IMG/VR virus record: IMGVR_UViG_3300046000_011226
Location: 1 to 22,973 of that record
DNA length: 22,973 nt
Source: a virus
Strand: one strand, 5' to 3'
The notes below the pieces were generated by a model that was not told the origin of the DNA, did no database searches, and saw only the letters and a program-made list of their open reading frames with translations. Positions 1 through 7,796 of this stretch are shown here, piece by piece. The position numbers and the translations under genes were made by a program. Numbering within the stretch: the stretch's first letter is position 1; the number at the start of each line of letters is the position of its first letter.

Positions 1-259
1 GGATCGTCTCGATGCGGCCGGTGAGCTGCGTGGCGTTGTCGATGGACAGCGAGACGTCATCGCCCGCGCGCACGAGGGTCTTGATGATGTCCCAGGTCGT
101 GCGCCGCGCGGCTGATCGAAAGAACGCGAAGGTCCACGCGTTGCCGCTCTGCAGCATGTCCAGCGTGATGACGTACTCGTCCCACACATCGATGGCCGTG
201 CCCGATGTGCAGAGCAGGAGGTCGACGGTGTGGTCGTATGGCGTCGGGTCGATCGTCAC
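1..259 (-). CDS. Baseplate hub / tail protein, Mu gp44 (gpP)-like, partial
   Basis: N-terminal fragment of about 86 residues; the gene continues beyond the left edge. The start is GTG at 259, in a GTGA overlap with the stop of the upstream gpN-like gene. The visible part has the beta-rich pattern of baseplate-hub first domains: a WDEYVITLDML strand, a FAFF strand, then AGDDVSLSIDNATQLTGRI, which resembles the 'pGd.v.v.i.g....tG.i' strand pair seen in Mu gp44 and T4 gp27-type hubs. Mu has the order tape measure, N, P, and this gene sits in the P position. The hub would connect tail tube and spike at the baseplate. The identification rests on position plus this short pattern. Catalytic or C-terminal features are outside the window. 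Confidence 0.6.
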   Translation of the reverse strand, partial: MTIDPTPYDHTVDLLLCTSGTAIDVWDEYVITLDMLQSGNAWTFAFFRSAARRTTWDIIKTLVRAGDDVSLSIDNATQLTGRIETI

Positions 260-1146
260 GACGGCAGCACCGTCACGACGGTCCCCGCGGGCACCAGCAG
301 CGGGTCAGGGAACGAGTTGGCGGCGTAGAGCAGCGACGTCTTGCTGATGTCGTTGTAGACGCTCGCGGCGATCTCACACACGCCCATGTCGGCGGGGACG
401 ACGAAGTACCGCACGCCTGCGATGCCCGGTGCGAAGCGCGCGTAGTAGCCCTGCGTGGCAACCCGCAGCGTCAACAGCGCCGCGTAGGCGGCGGCGGCGT
501 CGAGGCCCGTCATCGAAGGCAGCGAGAGCGCGTAGGCGATCGCCCCGAAGAGCACCGAGAACGCGCCCTGCACCTCGGAGTAGGGCAGCACCAGCGACGA
601 CTCCAGCAGCGTCATCGTGGTGGTGAACACGGGCGCGAGCGGCACATACCCGGCCTTGCCAGCGGAGAGCGTGTCGGCGGTCGTCGCGAGGCTCTGCACC
701 GTGGTCGTCGGGTCCGTCGTGACGGCGCCGTCGAGGGCGATGAGCGCCGCGAGCGAGGCGTTGTGCTCCTGCCACTGGACGGTGAGCCGCTGACCGTTGC
801 GGAGGTCGGGCGAGTCCTTGGTCGCCCACGACAGGATGGCGACCTCGAGGGATCCCCAGGTCGGGTGGATCAGCGTCCCGATGGGGTTGTCCGAGAACAT
901 CTGCACGAGGTCGGCGCGGAGGTCGGGCCACAGCGTGCCGTACCGCTGCACCAGCGGCCCGGCGTTGATCAGCGGGATGGTCAGCGAGCCCTTGTACGCC
1001 TTGAGGCCCGTGGGCTCCATGTCGGCGCCGCGTCGGCGGTAGGCCACGTGCTCCACGAAGTCGGTGCCGCCGTCGACATCGGCGGTCTCGACCGGGAAGA
1101 GGATGCCGCGGTAGGACGCCTCTGGGATCAAGTCGAAGTCGGTCAT
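256..1146 (-). CDS. Mu gpN-like tail protein (DNA circularisation protein N-terminal family)
   Basis: 296 residues, ATG start at 1146 overlapping the tape-measure stop by four bases (ATGA). The N-terminus (ASYRGILFPVETADVDGGTD, then FVEHVAYRRRGADMEPTG) matches the conserved opening of the family once called 'DNA circularisation protein N-terminal' (Mu gp43/gpN): an 'a.yrGv.F.v......gGRr...hefp.rd....edlG' type pattern. A GTLIHPTWGSLEV segment near residues 90-105 also fits the family, where a 'HP.wG' stretch follows. In Mu this protein is a baseplate/tail component. Its place directly after the tape measure and before the hub gene is the Mu order. The C-terminal half (Ala-rich, helical) is less recognisable. 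The historical 'circularisation' name should not be taken as function. Confidence 0.8.
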   Translation of the reverse strand: MTDFDLIPEASYRGILFPVETADVDGGTDFVEHVAYRRRGADMEPTGLKAYKGSLTIPLINAGPLVQRYGTLWPDLRADLVQMFSDNPIGTLIHPTWGSLEVAILSWATKDSPDLRNGQRLTVQWQEHNASLAALIALDGAVTTDPTTTVQSLATTADTLSAGKAGYVPLAPVFTTTMTLLESSLVLPYSEVQGAFSVLFGAIAYALSLPSMTGLDAAAAYAALLTLRVATQGYYARFAPGIAGVRYFVVPADMGVCEIAASVYNDISKTSLLYAANSFPDPLLVPAGTVVTVLPS

Positions 1147-3242
1147 GGGGTTGCCGCCTGTGTGCGTGCGTGCGTGGCGTCCACCGCCGAGACCGTGGCG
1201 ACCATAGGCGCAGCCGCAAGCGCCGCCGCGACTGCTGAACCGATCTGCTGGGCGGTCGGCGGCGGCTGGTTGGCCGCGGTTGCCGCCGCGCTGAGGCGGT
1301 TGCTCTGCCGCTCGTACTCTAGACCCGCGCGCTGCTGCGCCTGGACGTCGCCCTGGTCCACGCCGCCGTAGCTGCCGCCGAGGGTCAGCAGCGACCCTAG
1401 CAGCGCGGGCGCGCCCATGACCTTGCGCGCTATTTGCCCGCCAACGGCGAGAGCACCACCGCCCGCCGCACCGCCACCCGCTGGGGCCGCGACACCAAGC
1501 GCCGTCCCGAGGGCCGTACCCGCAAGTTGCCGCCCGATGAAGCCCGCTGCCATTTGCCCGACGAGAGGAATGCCCGTCGCCGCCACGATCGTGCCGAGGG
1601 GGTTGCGCGCCGTGAACTCGGAGAACGCGTTGCTGAGATTGCCTAGCATCGTCGTGTTGTCGCTGAGCGCGGTGATGCGCGACTCCTCCGACGACACCAG
1701 CGCCGTGCGTTGCTCTGAGTCGATGACGGCACGACCCGCCTCGACCTGCGCCGGTCCGAACCGCTCGCCTTGCGCCTGGAGGTCTGCGACCTTCTGCGCG
1801 ATGGTGCCGCCCCCGGCGCTGGCTCCCGCGAGGAGTGTGATGGCCGTCCGCTGCGGGCTCGTGAGAATCATCGGCGCGCCGGGGCCACCCGTCGCGAGCA
1901 GGTTGGAGGCAGCATTGGCGTCGCCTCCCATGCCCGTGATCAGTTGAGACATAAACGCTAGAGGGCTGCGGTTGCGGAGAGAGGCGTTGCCCGCACGGTC
2001 ACGCACGATCATCTGATCTGCCAGTGCGGCGTGGTTGGTCGCGCGGAGTCGGCGGTCGAGCCGATCGGCCATCAGCGGACTCTCGACGGACCCCCTCAGT
2101 TGCGCCAAGGAGTTAAGCGCAGGGCGCGCGTTCGCGCCCGCCGACGCTTCGACCTCTGTTGTGGCCATCGACTCCAGCACCGTTGCGCGCACTGACGCCG
2201 ACCGCTGCTCTGGGGTCTGACCGGGTCTTTGGGCTCGCGCAATGTTCTGCATCAGCGGCCCTAGTGATGACCCGACCATCGTCGAAAGCTCGACCGACCC
2301 CGCCTGTCCGATGCCCGTCATCGCCATCAGCGTGGACATCTGATCTGCGCCAGTGATCCCTTGGTCTTGCAGCATTCCCGCCGCTAGCAGCACCTCGCGC
2401 GGCGTTTGCGACGTGTTCCGCGCAAACGCCATCAGTCTAATCTGCTGCTCAAGCGCCGCCGCCCTCCCTTGTGCCGTGGGGGCTGTGAGGACGCTCTTCT
2501 GCGTCTGCGCCGCCGACAGACCCTCCGCGACATCGCCCATCGACAGGCCGCGGAGCGACCCGGTCGTGACCTCCGTCTGCAAGCGCGCGCGGAGCGCCGC
2601 CGCCTCCGGCGCGCTCATCATCGTCCCCGTGCCGCTGTTGCCCGCCTGCATGAAAGCGTTGTTGAGCGTGTGCTCGCTCTCGGCCCTCGTGGCGCGCGCG
2701 TCCTGGATCTGCGTGTGTGCGTTGCGAGCGACGTTGATGGCGGCATCACGGCCCACGGTCAGACCGCGCCGGATGTCGTGCGCCACGCTGGATCGGTTGC
2801 GGTTGCGGGTCGCTTGCTCGCGCTGCGCGATGGCCGTCTGGCGCTTCTCTTCGCTCTCGTAGACCCGCGTCAGGCGCTCCGCCGCGGTCTGCCTGACCCG
2901 CGCCTCCTGCTCCGCGGTCAGCCCCCGTTTGGCGGCTTCGGTGCGCGCCAGCGTCGTGGCGTCGCGCTCAACCCGCTCCTGCGTGGCGGCGGTGAGACGC
3001 GCTGCACGGCGCTTCTGCTCTTCGGCGCGGACGAAGGCCGATACGGTGCGCGCCGCGGCCCGTTCGCCCTCGGCGACCTGCTGCCGGGCGGATGTGCGGT
3101 AGACGCCGGCCGACCCGGTCGCAGCGCGCTGCATCGACGACCGCACATCGCGCTCGGTCTGCTGCGCGGCGGTGCGGATGGCGCCGAACGCCGCGACGAT
3201 GCCCGAGGTGTCCGCGGTGATCTCAAGTACGGCGCGAGGCAC
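1143..3242 (-). CDS. Tail tape measure protein
   Basis: 699 residues, the longest gene of the tail block, between the chaperone-position gene and the gpN-like gene as in Mu. The start is GTG at 3242, sharing one base with the upstream stop (TAGTG), with a purine-rich GGTGGAG just before it. Residues about 20-190 are strongly charged and Ala/Arg/Glu/Gln-rich, suggesting long helices. The middle part is helical with many polar residues. A hydrophobic Gly/Ala-rich stretch at about residues 555-640 (TIVAATGIPLVGQMAAG through ALLGSLLTLGG) resembles the membrane-active segment of tape measures. These proteins set tail length and leave through the tube with the DNA. A 699-residue length suggests a fairly short tail, roughly 100 nm at 1.5 angstrom per residue (inference). 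Confidence 0.8.
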   Translation of the reverse strand: MPRAVLEITADTSGIVAAFGAIRTAAQQTERDVRSSMQRAATGSAGVYRTSARQQVAEGERAAARTVSAFVRAEEQKRRAARLTAATQERVERDATTLARTEAAKRGLTAEQEARVRQTAAERLTRVYESEEKRQTAIAQREQATRNRNRSSVAHDIRRGLTVGRDAAINVARNAHTQIQDARATRAESEHTLNNAFMQAGNSGTGTMMSAPEAAALRARLQTEVTTGSLRGLSMGDVAEGLSAAQTQKSVLTAPTAQGRAAALEQQIRLMAFARNTSQTPREVLLAAGMLQDQGITGADQMSTLMAMTGIGQAGSVELSTMVGSSLGPLMQNIARAQRPGQTPEQRSASVRATVLESMATTEVEASAGANARPALNSLAQLRGSVESPLMADRLDRRLRATNHAALADQMIVRDRAGNASLRNRSPLAFMSQLITGMGGDANAASNLLATGGPGAPMILTSPQRTAITLLAGASAGGGTIAQKVADLQAQGERFGPAQVEAGRAVIDSEQRTALVSSEESRITALSDNTTMLGNLSNAFSEFTARNPLGTIVAATGIPLVGQMAAGFIGRQLAGTALGTALGVAAPAGGGAAGGGALAVGGQIARKVMGAPALLGSLLTLGGSYGGVDQGDVQAQQRAGLEYERQSNRLSAAATAANQPPPTAQQIGSAVAAALAAAPMVATVSAVDATHARTQAATP

Positions 3243-3901
3243 TACTCCACCTCACCGATGGTCATCGTCGGGGTCCAGCTCTCGGAGGAGTCCGCGGGCG
3301 AGTCGGTCGGCGGCGAGATACCCGAGGAGTTCGCCGTCGTCCATGTCGCACGCTGGTCGACCAGTGCAGTGATAATGAGCCGCAGCGTAGTGTACTCGTA
3401 GCGAGGCAAGCTGGTCATCGACGCCTGCCCTTTTCCCAGCGCGTCAGCTACCTCCTTCACTTCGGCCAGCGTCTTGAGCGACCGGAACGGCGAGCGTTCC
3501 TGCGACCACGACGCGTACTCATCCCAGACCGCACGGATCTCGTCGACCTCGAAGAACTTCCGCACCTCCGCGGCATCGGCCGCGAACGCAACATCGGGCT
3601 TCTCGGGGTCGACCAGCGCGCGAGTCAGCGTCTGCACCATCACCTCGAGGTTGAGGATGGCGTCGCCCGCGTCGCCAATGAGGTCTTCGCGCTGCCAGCC
3701 GCCCGTGCTGACCAGCCACTTGATGGCGTCAGCGTGAGCTCGCGCCGCATCGTCAGCGGTGAGCGACCGCACCGCGAGCGGGAGCGTCGTGCGCCCGTCG
3801 TTGCGGGCGATCTCGATGGAGAAGAGCTTGTGTGGGCGCACTCGCCCGGCGAGGAGCTTGGCGAGGGGAGAACCAACGCGGAACTGGTCGAGGGCGCTCA
3901 C
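3242..3901 (-). CDS. Putative tail assembly chaperone (position of Mu gp41)
   Basis: 219 residues, GTG start at 3901. I do not recognise the family by motif. It lies exactly where contractile and flexible tails carry the tape-measure chaperone, between the tail tube and the tape measure. The N-terminal half is a compact alpha/beta stretch (HKLFSIEIARNDGRTTLPLAVRSLTADDAARAHADAIKWL), which is the style of proteins that describe column-like phage 'gpG/gp41' chaperones. The C-terminal tail is Ser/Thr/Pro-rich and probably disordered. Many phages make a longer chaperone by programmed -1 frameshift; I found no slippery heptamer or a suitable second frame before the stop. The chaperone role is an inference from position. 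Confidence 0.5.
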   Translation of the reverse strand: MSALDQFRVGSPLAKLLAGRVRPHKLFSIEIARNDGRTTLPLAVRSLTADDAARAHADAIKWLVSTGGWQREDLIGDAGDAILNLEVMVQTLTRALVDPEKPDVAFAADAAEVRKFFEVDEIRAVWDEYASWSQERSPFRSLKTLAEVKEVADALGKGQASMTSLPRYEYTTLRLIITALVDQRATWTTANSSGISPPTDSPADSSESWTPTMTIGEVE

Positions 3902-3920
3902 GCCCGCGACCGTACCACGT

Positions 3921-4292
3921 TCAGGCGATGGAGGTGATCTTGCCGTGGAACTCCCACGACACGCTGTTGGCGTCGGCGACCTTGGTGCCGATCTTCGCGG
4001 TGCGGATGTCGCCCGTGCAGGTGTACATCTTCCCGGCGATCTTGAAGCCGAGCGTCACCACCGCCTGGGCGAGCGCGATGCCGACCCAGTCGAACTCCAG
4101 CCCGCTCTGCGGGACGGCGTTCTCGACGCGCACCATCACCTTCTGCGGGCCGACGGAGAACCCCGCCGTGCCGAGGAGGAGCGTCTGGACGTCCTTGTTC
4201 TGGGTGTCGACGTCGAAGTCGATGCTGGACGACTGGAGCACCGGCACGGCGTTGACCGTCACGAAGCCGGGGCCGCTGTAGATGGTTGCCAT
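3921..4292 (-). CDS. Tail tube protein (Mu gpM-like)
   Basis: 123 residues, ATG at 4292, two bases after the sheath stop. It is short, beta-rich and rich in Val/Gly, for example MATIYSGPGFVTVNAVPVL, then SIDFDVDTQNKDVQTLLL and later FHGKITSI. The length is near that of Mu gpM (about 118 residues). The strand pattern with the phrase 'NKDVQTL' matches the Mu-type tube family, where 'v.tl..g..G.s.G' follows the first hairpins; here LLLGTAGFSVGPQKVMV. Hexamer rings of this protein would form the inner tube inside the sheath. The sheath-tube-chaperone-tape measure order supports the assignment strongly. Confidence 0.75.
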   Translation of the reverse strand: MATIYSGPGFVTVNAVPVLQSSSIDFDVDTQNKDVQTLLLGTAGFSVGPQKVMVRVENAVPQSGLEFDWVGIALAQAVVTLGFKIAGKMYTCTGDIRTAKIGTKVADANSVSWEFHGKITSIA

Positions 4293-4294
4293 GA

Positions 4295-5905
4295 TCAGAG
4301 GCTCGCGATCTGCCGGACGTTGCCAGCGATGATGTGGAGCCCAGACACGGGCTCGCAGGGGATCTCACAGTTGAGCCGACCGGACACGACCGGGTCGGCC
4401 TCGACCACCAGGAGCGAGACGTTGGCGGTCACGTCTCGCAGGATGCTCCGCGCCTCGTAGGCCGAGAGGCGGTCGAGGATGACCGCGCGCACCAGCGACG
4501 GCGTGGTCACGCGAGGCGACAGCGGCGGGTTGCCGTTGGCGCTGTCGGCCCCGAGCTTGAATCCCGCGTAGGTCGTCGCGAGGTAGCCCTGGAGGTCGTC
4601 CGCGACGTAGTCGCAGGCCGTCACGAACTCCGTGTCGATGACCGCGAAGTTGGGCACGTTGTTGGCGAGCGACCTCGAGGTGACCGACCGCGCGAGGGCG
4701 CAGAAGCCGGGGCGCGCGGTCGAGGGGACCAGGACCGCCAGGCCGTTGTTGAGCGCCGACTCGACCTCGGTGGCCGTGGGCTGATCGAGGGCCGCGGTTT
4801 GCGCGAGGATCGTGGCGAGCTGGCATCCGTCGAGGTTGGCCGCGGGGTCCGCGCTCTCGCCGACCAGCGACCCGCCGACGCTGCCGTCACCCGCGAGCCG
4901 CGCCGCCGCGAGCACCGCGGCGACCTCGGGGCCAGGCACCTTGGAGGCGAAGTGGAAGCCCACCTGCAGGCGCGCGGCGTTCTGCCCCGTCGCGAGGGTG
5001 ATGGCGTTCGCCAGCGTGTCGATGGTCGCGCCGATGCCCTGCTGACGAAGGCCGACCGTGACGCCCGCGAGCGCGTTGAGGTGCGTGGCCAAGCGGGTCA
5101 GGTTGGTGCCGTCGTTGGACGACACCACGATGCGGTTGTACCGCTGCGAGGCGATGGCGGTGATGACGTTGGCGATGCTGTCCGCGGTCGTGCCGCCGGA
5201 CAGCGGGAACTCGGTCCCGATGACCGACCCGATGGACGTCCACTGGCCCGTGGTCGCGCCGGGCGAGGTGGTCGATGACCCGGTGATGCGGAGGGACACG
5301 GTGCCCAGCACGAAGTACGCGTCGACGATCAGGCTGTTGCCGCGCAGGCCCGCCATCTTGGCGGTGAAGGTCACGACGCCCGCCGCGAACTGCGCGTAGT
5401 ACGGCAGATCGGCGGCGTCGTTGACGGCGGTGGCGACGGCGGTGGCGATGACGGTCGGCGTGTCGCCCACGCTGACAGCGACGTCAATCGCCTGGTCGCA
5501 GAGGAGCAGCCGCACCGTGAACGCCGCGGTCGCGGTCGTCGCGAACGTCAGGTCGGCAGTCGCGGCCGAGCCCGCGCTCACGGCGTTGGCCGCGAGGAAG
5601 AGGTTAGCCGCGGGGTACTGCGCGAAGACCGCGCGCGCCATGCGGTGAAGCTCGGAGCCCTGGCCGCAGAGGGTCAGCGCATCGTCGACCGACGCGCAGA
5701 ACGTCGGGGTCGCGAGGGGCATCGTGCCGTCCGAGACGTCGATCGTGGGCGCCGAGTCGCTGATGGCGACCTCGAGCTTGTTGCCGATGAGGAGGATGGA
5801 CTCCGGTGCAGCGCCCGCGCTGGTGCCGGGGCCGCCGAGGATGACGTTGAGGTAGACGGCCGGCGTCTTGGTGGACGCGCTAAGCCCGGGGATGCTGATG
5901 CTCAT
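4295..5905 (-). CDS. Contractile tail sheath protein (Mu gpL-like)
   Basis: 536 residues, ATG at 5905 with an AGGAG ribosome site eight to nine bases upstream, overlapping the upstream stop by four bases (ATGA). The opening SISIPGLSASTKTPAVYLNVI with GGPGTSAG, the central strand set TEFPLSGGTTADSIANVITAIASQRYNRIVV, and a C-terminal block with ILRDVTANVSLLVVEADPVVSGRLNCEIPCEPVSGLHII fit the Mu gpL sheath family, including the final 'vR..nv..lvv..n..dp.rld...p..vv..L.i' strand that hooks neighbouring subunits. The length is close to Mu gpL (about 495). It makes this particle a myovirus. Neighbouring tube and DUF2635 genes are in Mu order. Confidence 0.88.
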   Translation of the reverse strand: MSISIPGLSASTKTPAVYLNVILGGPGTSAGAAPESILLIGNKLEVAISDSAPTIDVSDGTMPLATPTFCASVDDALTLCGQGSELHRMARAVFAQYPAANLFLAANAVSAGSAATADLTFATTATAAFTVRLLLCDQAIDVAVSVGDTPTVIATAVATAVNDAADLPYYAQFAAGVVTFTAKMAGLRGNSLIVDAYFVLGTVSLRITGSSTTSPGATTGQWTSIGSVIGTEFPLSGGTTADSIANVITAIASQRYNRIVVSSNDGTNLTRLATHLNALAGVTVGLRQQGIGATIDTLANAITLATGQNAARLQVGFHFASKVPGPEVAAVLAAARLAGDGSVGGSLVGESADPAANLDGCQLATILAQTAALDQPTATEVESALNNGLAVLVPSTARPGFCALARSVTSRSLANNVPNFAVIDTEFVTACDYVADDLQGYLATTYAGFKLGADSANGNPPLSPRVTTPSLVRAVILDRLSAYEARSILRDVTANVSLLVVEADPVVSGRLNCEIPCEPVSGLHIIAGNVRQIASL

Positions 5906-6105
5906 GAGTGCTCCTGCTCTGCGACGAGCGTGATGTCGCCGCGCAGAATGGCGCGGCGGTAGTGTGTGTGGTCGCGGACTAGCTCGCCGCCGGGGAGCGC
6001 CACGCCGCTCTTGTCGCGCGCCGCGAAGCGACCGCGGACAGCGATGCCGCGAGCGTCCACCAGCGAGAAGAGACGGCCCTCTATGGCCTGGATGAGTAGC
6101 ATCAT
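5902..6105 (-). CDS. DUF2635-like small protein (Mu gp38 position)
   Basis: 67 residues, with two adjacent ATG codons; the first (6105) overlaps the stop of the gp37-like gene by four bases. It contains a VRDHTHYRRAILRGDI segment near residues 39-54. That is the hallmark of DUF2635 (a 'v.....yw.RRl.dGDv' pattern at the C-terminus) found directly upstream of the sheath gene in Mu-like phages. Mu gp38 is similarly short. The role is not established; position suggests tail completion or sheath assembly. Its single-domain length and flanking overlaps support that it is a real gene. Confidence 0.7.
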   Translation of the reverse strand: MMLLIQAIEGRLFSLVDARGIAVRGRFAARDKSGVALPGGELVRDHTHYRRAILRGDITLVAEQEHS

Positions 6106-6719
6106 GGGTTGGGCTCCGAGGTGAACGGCGAGAGCGGGTTGGACGTGTAGCCGGTGCCCGTCAGGTTGACGTCCCCGACGATGGGATCGAGCAACGGAAG
6201 CGCCGCGCCGGGGTCCGCGTTGGCTGCTAGCGGGAGGTCGCGCATGGCCTCGACCCGCGCGGCGTAGGCGTACACCACGCCCGCCTCGACGAGCTCGGGG
6301 GTGATCGAAGAGACTCGCGTCGGGCGCTCATTGTAGAGCCCTACGACCAACAACCCGTTGGTCGCGCCCATCGCAACGTCCAGGAGTTGGAGGATGCCCG
6401 GTGCGCCGACCGCGCTGGCGTTGATCGCATCGTCGATCTCGCGAGGCTCCTCGCTCACAACGATGACCGACCACGTTGCGACGCCGCGGTCCTCGATGCC
6501 CGCCATGAGGGTGTTCACGATGCGCGTCGGCACCTCGCCGTCGAAGCGGAGCAACACCGCAGGGTACTGCGACCCGCACACGCGCGACAGCCCCTCCCGG
6601 GTCACTGGACCGGCGTAGCGGGTGGCGACGGCGAACGGGAGGATCGCGGTCTGCGGGGCCGCTACGCACGCCGTCAGAGCGGCCAGGAGGGCGGTGTCGA
6701 TGGATGCGAGCGTAGTCAC
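6102..6719 (-). CDS. Mu gp37-like tail protein (DUF1834 type)
   Basis: 205 residues, GTG start at 6719 in a GTGA overlap with the preceding stop. The N-terminal part has a helix (LLAALTACV), then strands with AILPFAVATRYAGPVTREGL and a 'AVLLRFDGE' strand. It continues with a WSVIVVSEEPREIDDA strand-helix and a LLVVGLYNERP segment. This order matches Mu gp37 (DUF1834), a tail terminator/completion protein of about 180 residues. The C-terminal 'GDVNLTGTGYTSNPLSP' tail looks like a short beta extension. The family assignment leans on both fold pattern and gene order between the gp10-like and DUF2635 genes. Confidence 0.6.
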   Translation of the reverse strand: MTTLASIDTALLAALTACVAAPQTAILPFAVATRYAGPVTREGLSRVCGSQYPAVLLRFDGEVPTRIVNTLMAGIEDRGVATWSVIVVSEEPREIDDAINASAVGAPGILQLLDVAMGATNGLLVVGLYNERPTRVSSITPELVEAGVVYAYAARVEAMRDLPLAANADPGAALPLLDPIVGDVNLTGTGYTSNPLSPFTSEPNP

Positions 6720-7123
6720 AGGTTCTCGATGGCGCCCACCATGGACGCCTCTACGATGCGGGCGACAGTATCACCCTCCGCGGCCCACGGGGGGGAGACG
6801 CGGTAGGAACCCTGCCTCGTCTTGTCCGAAAGGAACGGGTACGGCCTGTTGGGCCTCCCAGTGCGGTGGTTGATGCTCGTGCCCTGGTCCACGTAGGACC
6901 CGTAGTGCATGCCGCCGTCGACGCGGATGGTGTACCCGCCCTCGAACGACCCGGCGGTGAACTGGTACTCGGTGGTGCGCTGCAGCCGGTACGTGCGGTT
7001 GGTGTACGGGTGGTTGGCGCGGGCGTACCACGCGACCAGACGACCGCCGCCCGCGAGCGCCGGGGGGAGCGAGCGCACGACCGCGGAGCGCATCGCGTCG
7101 ATGCTGGCGGCGAGGCCGAGCAT
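6716..7123 (-). CDS. HK97 gp10-like neck/tail completion protein
   Basis: 135 residues, ATG at 7123 with one-base TGATG coupling to the upstream stop. The segment GGMHYGSYVDQGTSINHRTGRPNRPYPFLSD, around residues 70-100, is the family signature: 'YA.yVE.GT.....r.a.pFl'. That pattern is typical of HK97 gp10-type head-tail joining proteins. N-terminal helix plus beta strands fit the usual 110-150 residue length. Such proteins sit at the neck between connector and tail tube. Classical Mu does not have an obvious copy of this exact family at this locus, so it may be a substitution. Confidence is moderate because only the signature region is clear. Confidence 0.6.
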   Translation of the reverse strand: MLGLAASIDAMRSAVVRSLPPALAGGGRLVAWYARANHPYTNRTYRLQRTTEYQFTAGSFEGGYTIRVDGGMHYGSYVDQGTSINHRTGRPNRPYPFLSDKTRQGSYRVSPPWAAEGDTVARIVEASMVGAIENL

Positions 7124-7605
7124 CAGAACATGCCCGTGACTTTGTAGTCGGCGATCCGGCTCCAGACGTTCGTCTCTTGCCCATCGGGCGCGAGCGCGTT
7201 GTTGACCCGCGCTCGAGGGTTGGGCGGCGCGTTGGTCGAGCCCGCGGCGCGGGCGTCGGCATCGCGGTTGAGTTGCTTGATGAGCTCGCGGGCGCGCTTG
7301 CCCTGCTCGGCGAATGCGCCCGACTCATCCCAGACTCCGTGACGGCGCGCGGCGATCTCGCACGCGAGGTCCACCACGCACCCGACCATCGCCGGGTCGA
7401 GGGTGTCGGTCGTCGTGTAGATGCCCGCCGGGAAGGCCACGCGCGTCATCGTGCGGAAGAGGCTGTTGGCCTCGGCCAGGCACAGGTCGCGAAAGCTGGT
7501 GTCGGGGGTCGCGCCGCCGTTCTTCGCGAACAGCCTCGCATACATGGCGGTAGACAGCCGCGCCGTCAGGTCGGTGGAGGTCGCGATCGTAGTCTGTTCA
7601 GCCAC
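7123..7605 (-). CDS. Mu gp36-like head-tail adaptor
   Basis: 160 residues, GTG start at 7605 with GGGAG eight bases upstream; it overlaps the preceding 65-residue gene by eight bases. The protein is mainly helical: a first helix DLTARLSTAMYARLFA, a second SFRDLCLAEANSLFRTMTRVAF, a third AMVGCVVDLACEIAARRHG, and a fourth FAEQGKRARELIKQLNRDA. This four-helix plan is what Mu gp36 (DUF1320) and gp6-type adaptors show: they begin with an 'l..rl....l..l.d......' phrase, and later carry an 'ai.dAs..id.yl..ry' helix. The last 40 residues are Asn/Pro-rich. It would form the connector ring under the portal. Confidence 0.6.
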   Translation of the reverse strand: MAEQTTIATSTDLTARLSTAMYARLFAKNGGATPDTSFRDLCLAEANSLFRTMTRVAFPAGIYTTTDTLDPAMVGCVVDLACEIAARRHGVWDESGAFAEQGKRARELIKQLNRDADARAAGSTNAPPNPRARVNNALAPDGQETNVWSRIADYKVTGMF

Positions 7606-7795
7606 AGTCGTACTCCCTGCCCTGGACGAAGCCGTCTAGTGCCACGCGCTCGGGGATCTCTTGCCCCGGCTCGTAGGTCACGCCCGCATGGATGGTCACG
7701 CGAGCGAAGTAGCGCACCTGCGCCAGAGGTGTCTCTACCTCTGGCGCGGGCGCGACGACAAGCGCCGCCACTGGCTGTGCACGGCGCTTGCTCAT
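7598..7795 (-). CDS. Small protein downstream of major capsid gene
   Basis: 65 residues from ATG at 7795, one base after the capsid stop; an in-frame start further upstream would run into the capsid gene and is unlikely. N-terminal 20 residues are basic then Ala/Val/Pro-rich (SKRRAQPVAALVVAPAPE). The rest has a beta-hairpin look: VRYFARVTIHAGVTYEPGQEIPER. The phrase 'G..Y.PGd.i.' resembles small DUF-type proteins located between capsid and neck genes in many phages. No function can be assigned. The gene contains a perfect 11-bp inverted repeat (see the separate entry). Confidence 0.6.
   Translation of the reverse strand: MSKRRAQPVAALVVAPAPEVETPLAQVRYFARVTIHAGVTYEPGQEIPERVALDGFVQGREYDCG
7720..7747. 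repeat. Perfect inverted repeat (hairpin) just after the capsid gene
   Basis: An 11-bp perfect stem with a 6-base loop: left arm 7720-7730 (GCGCCAGAGGT) and right arm 7737-7747. It lies 50 to 77 bases past the major capsid stop, inside the 65-residue downstream gene. No run of T follows on the minus strand, so it does not look like a complete rho-independent terminator. It could stabilise the capsid message or reduce read-through. Confidence 0.55.
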
Positions 7796-7796
7796 G

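Noticed and set aside
205-1371. Long plus-strand frame of 388 residues opposite the gpN-like gene
   Set aside because: Arg/Gly/His-rich antisense shadow typical of high-GC DNA. The minus-strand frame has recognisable tail-protein motifs and fits the packed operon.
3242-3901. Programmed frameshift in the chaperone-position gene
   Set aside because: No slippery heptamer and no credible overlapping frame before the stop.
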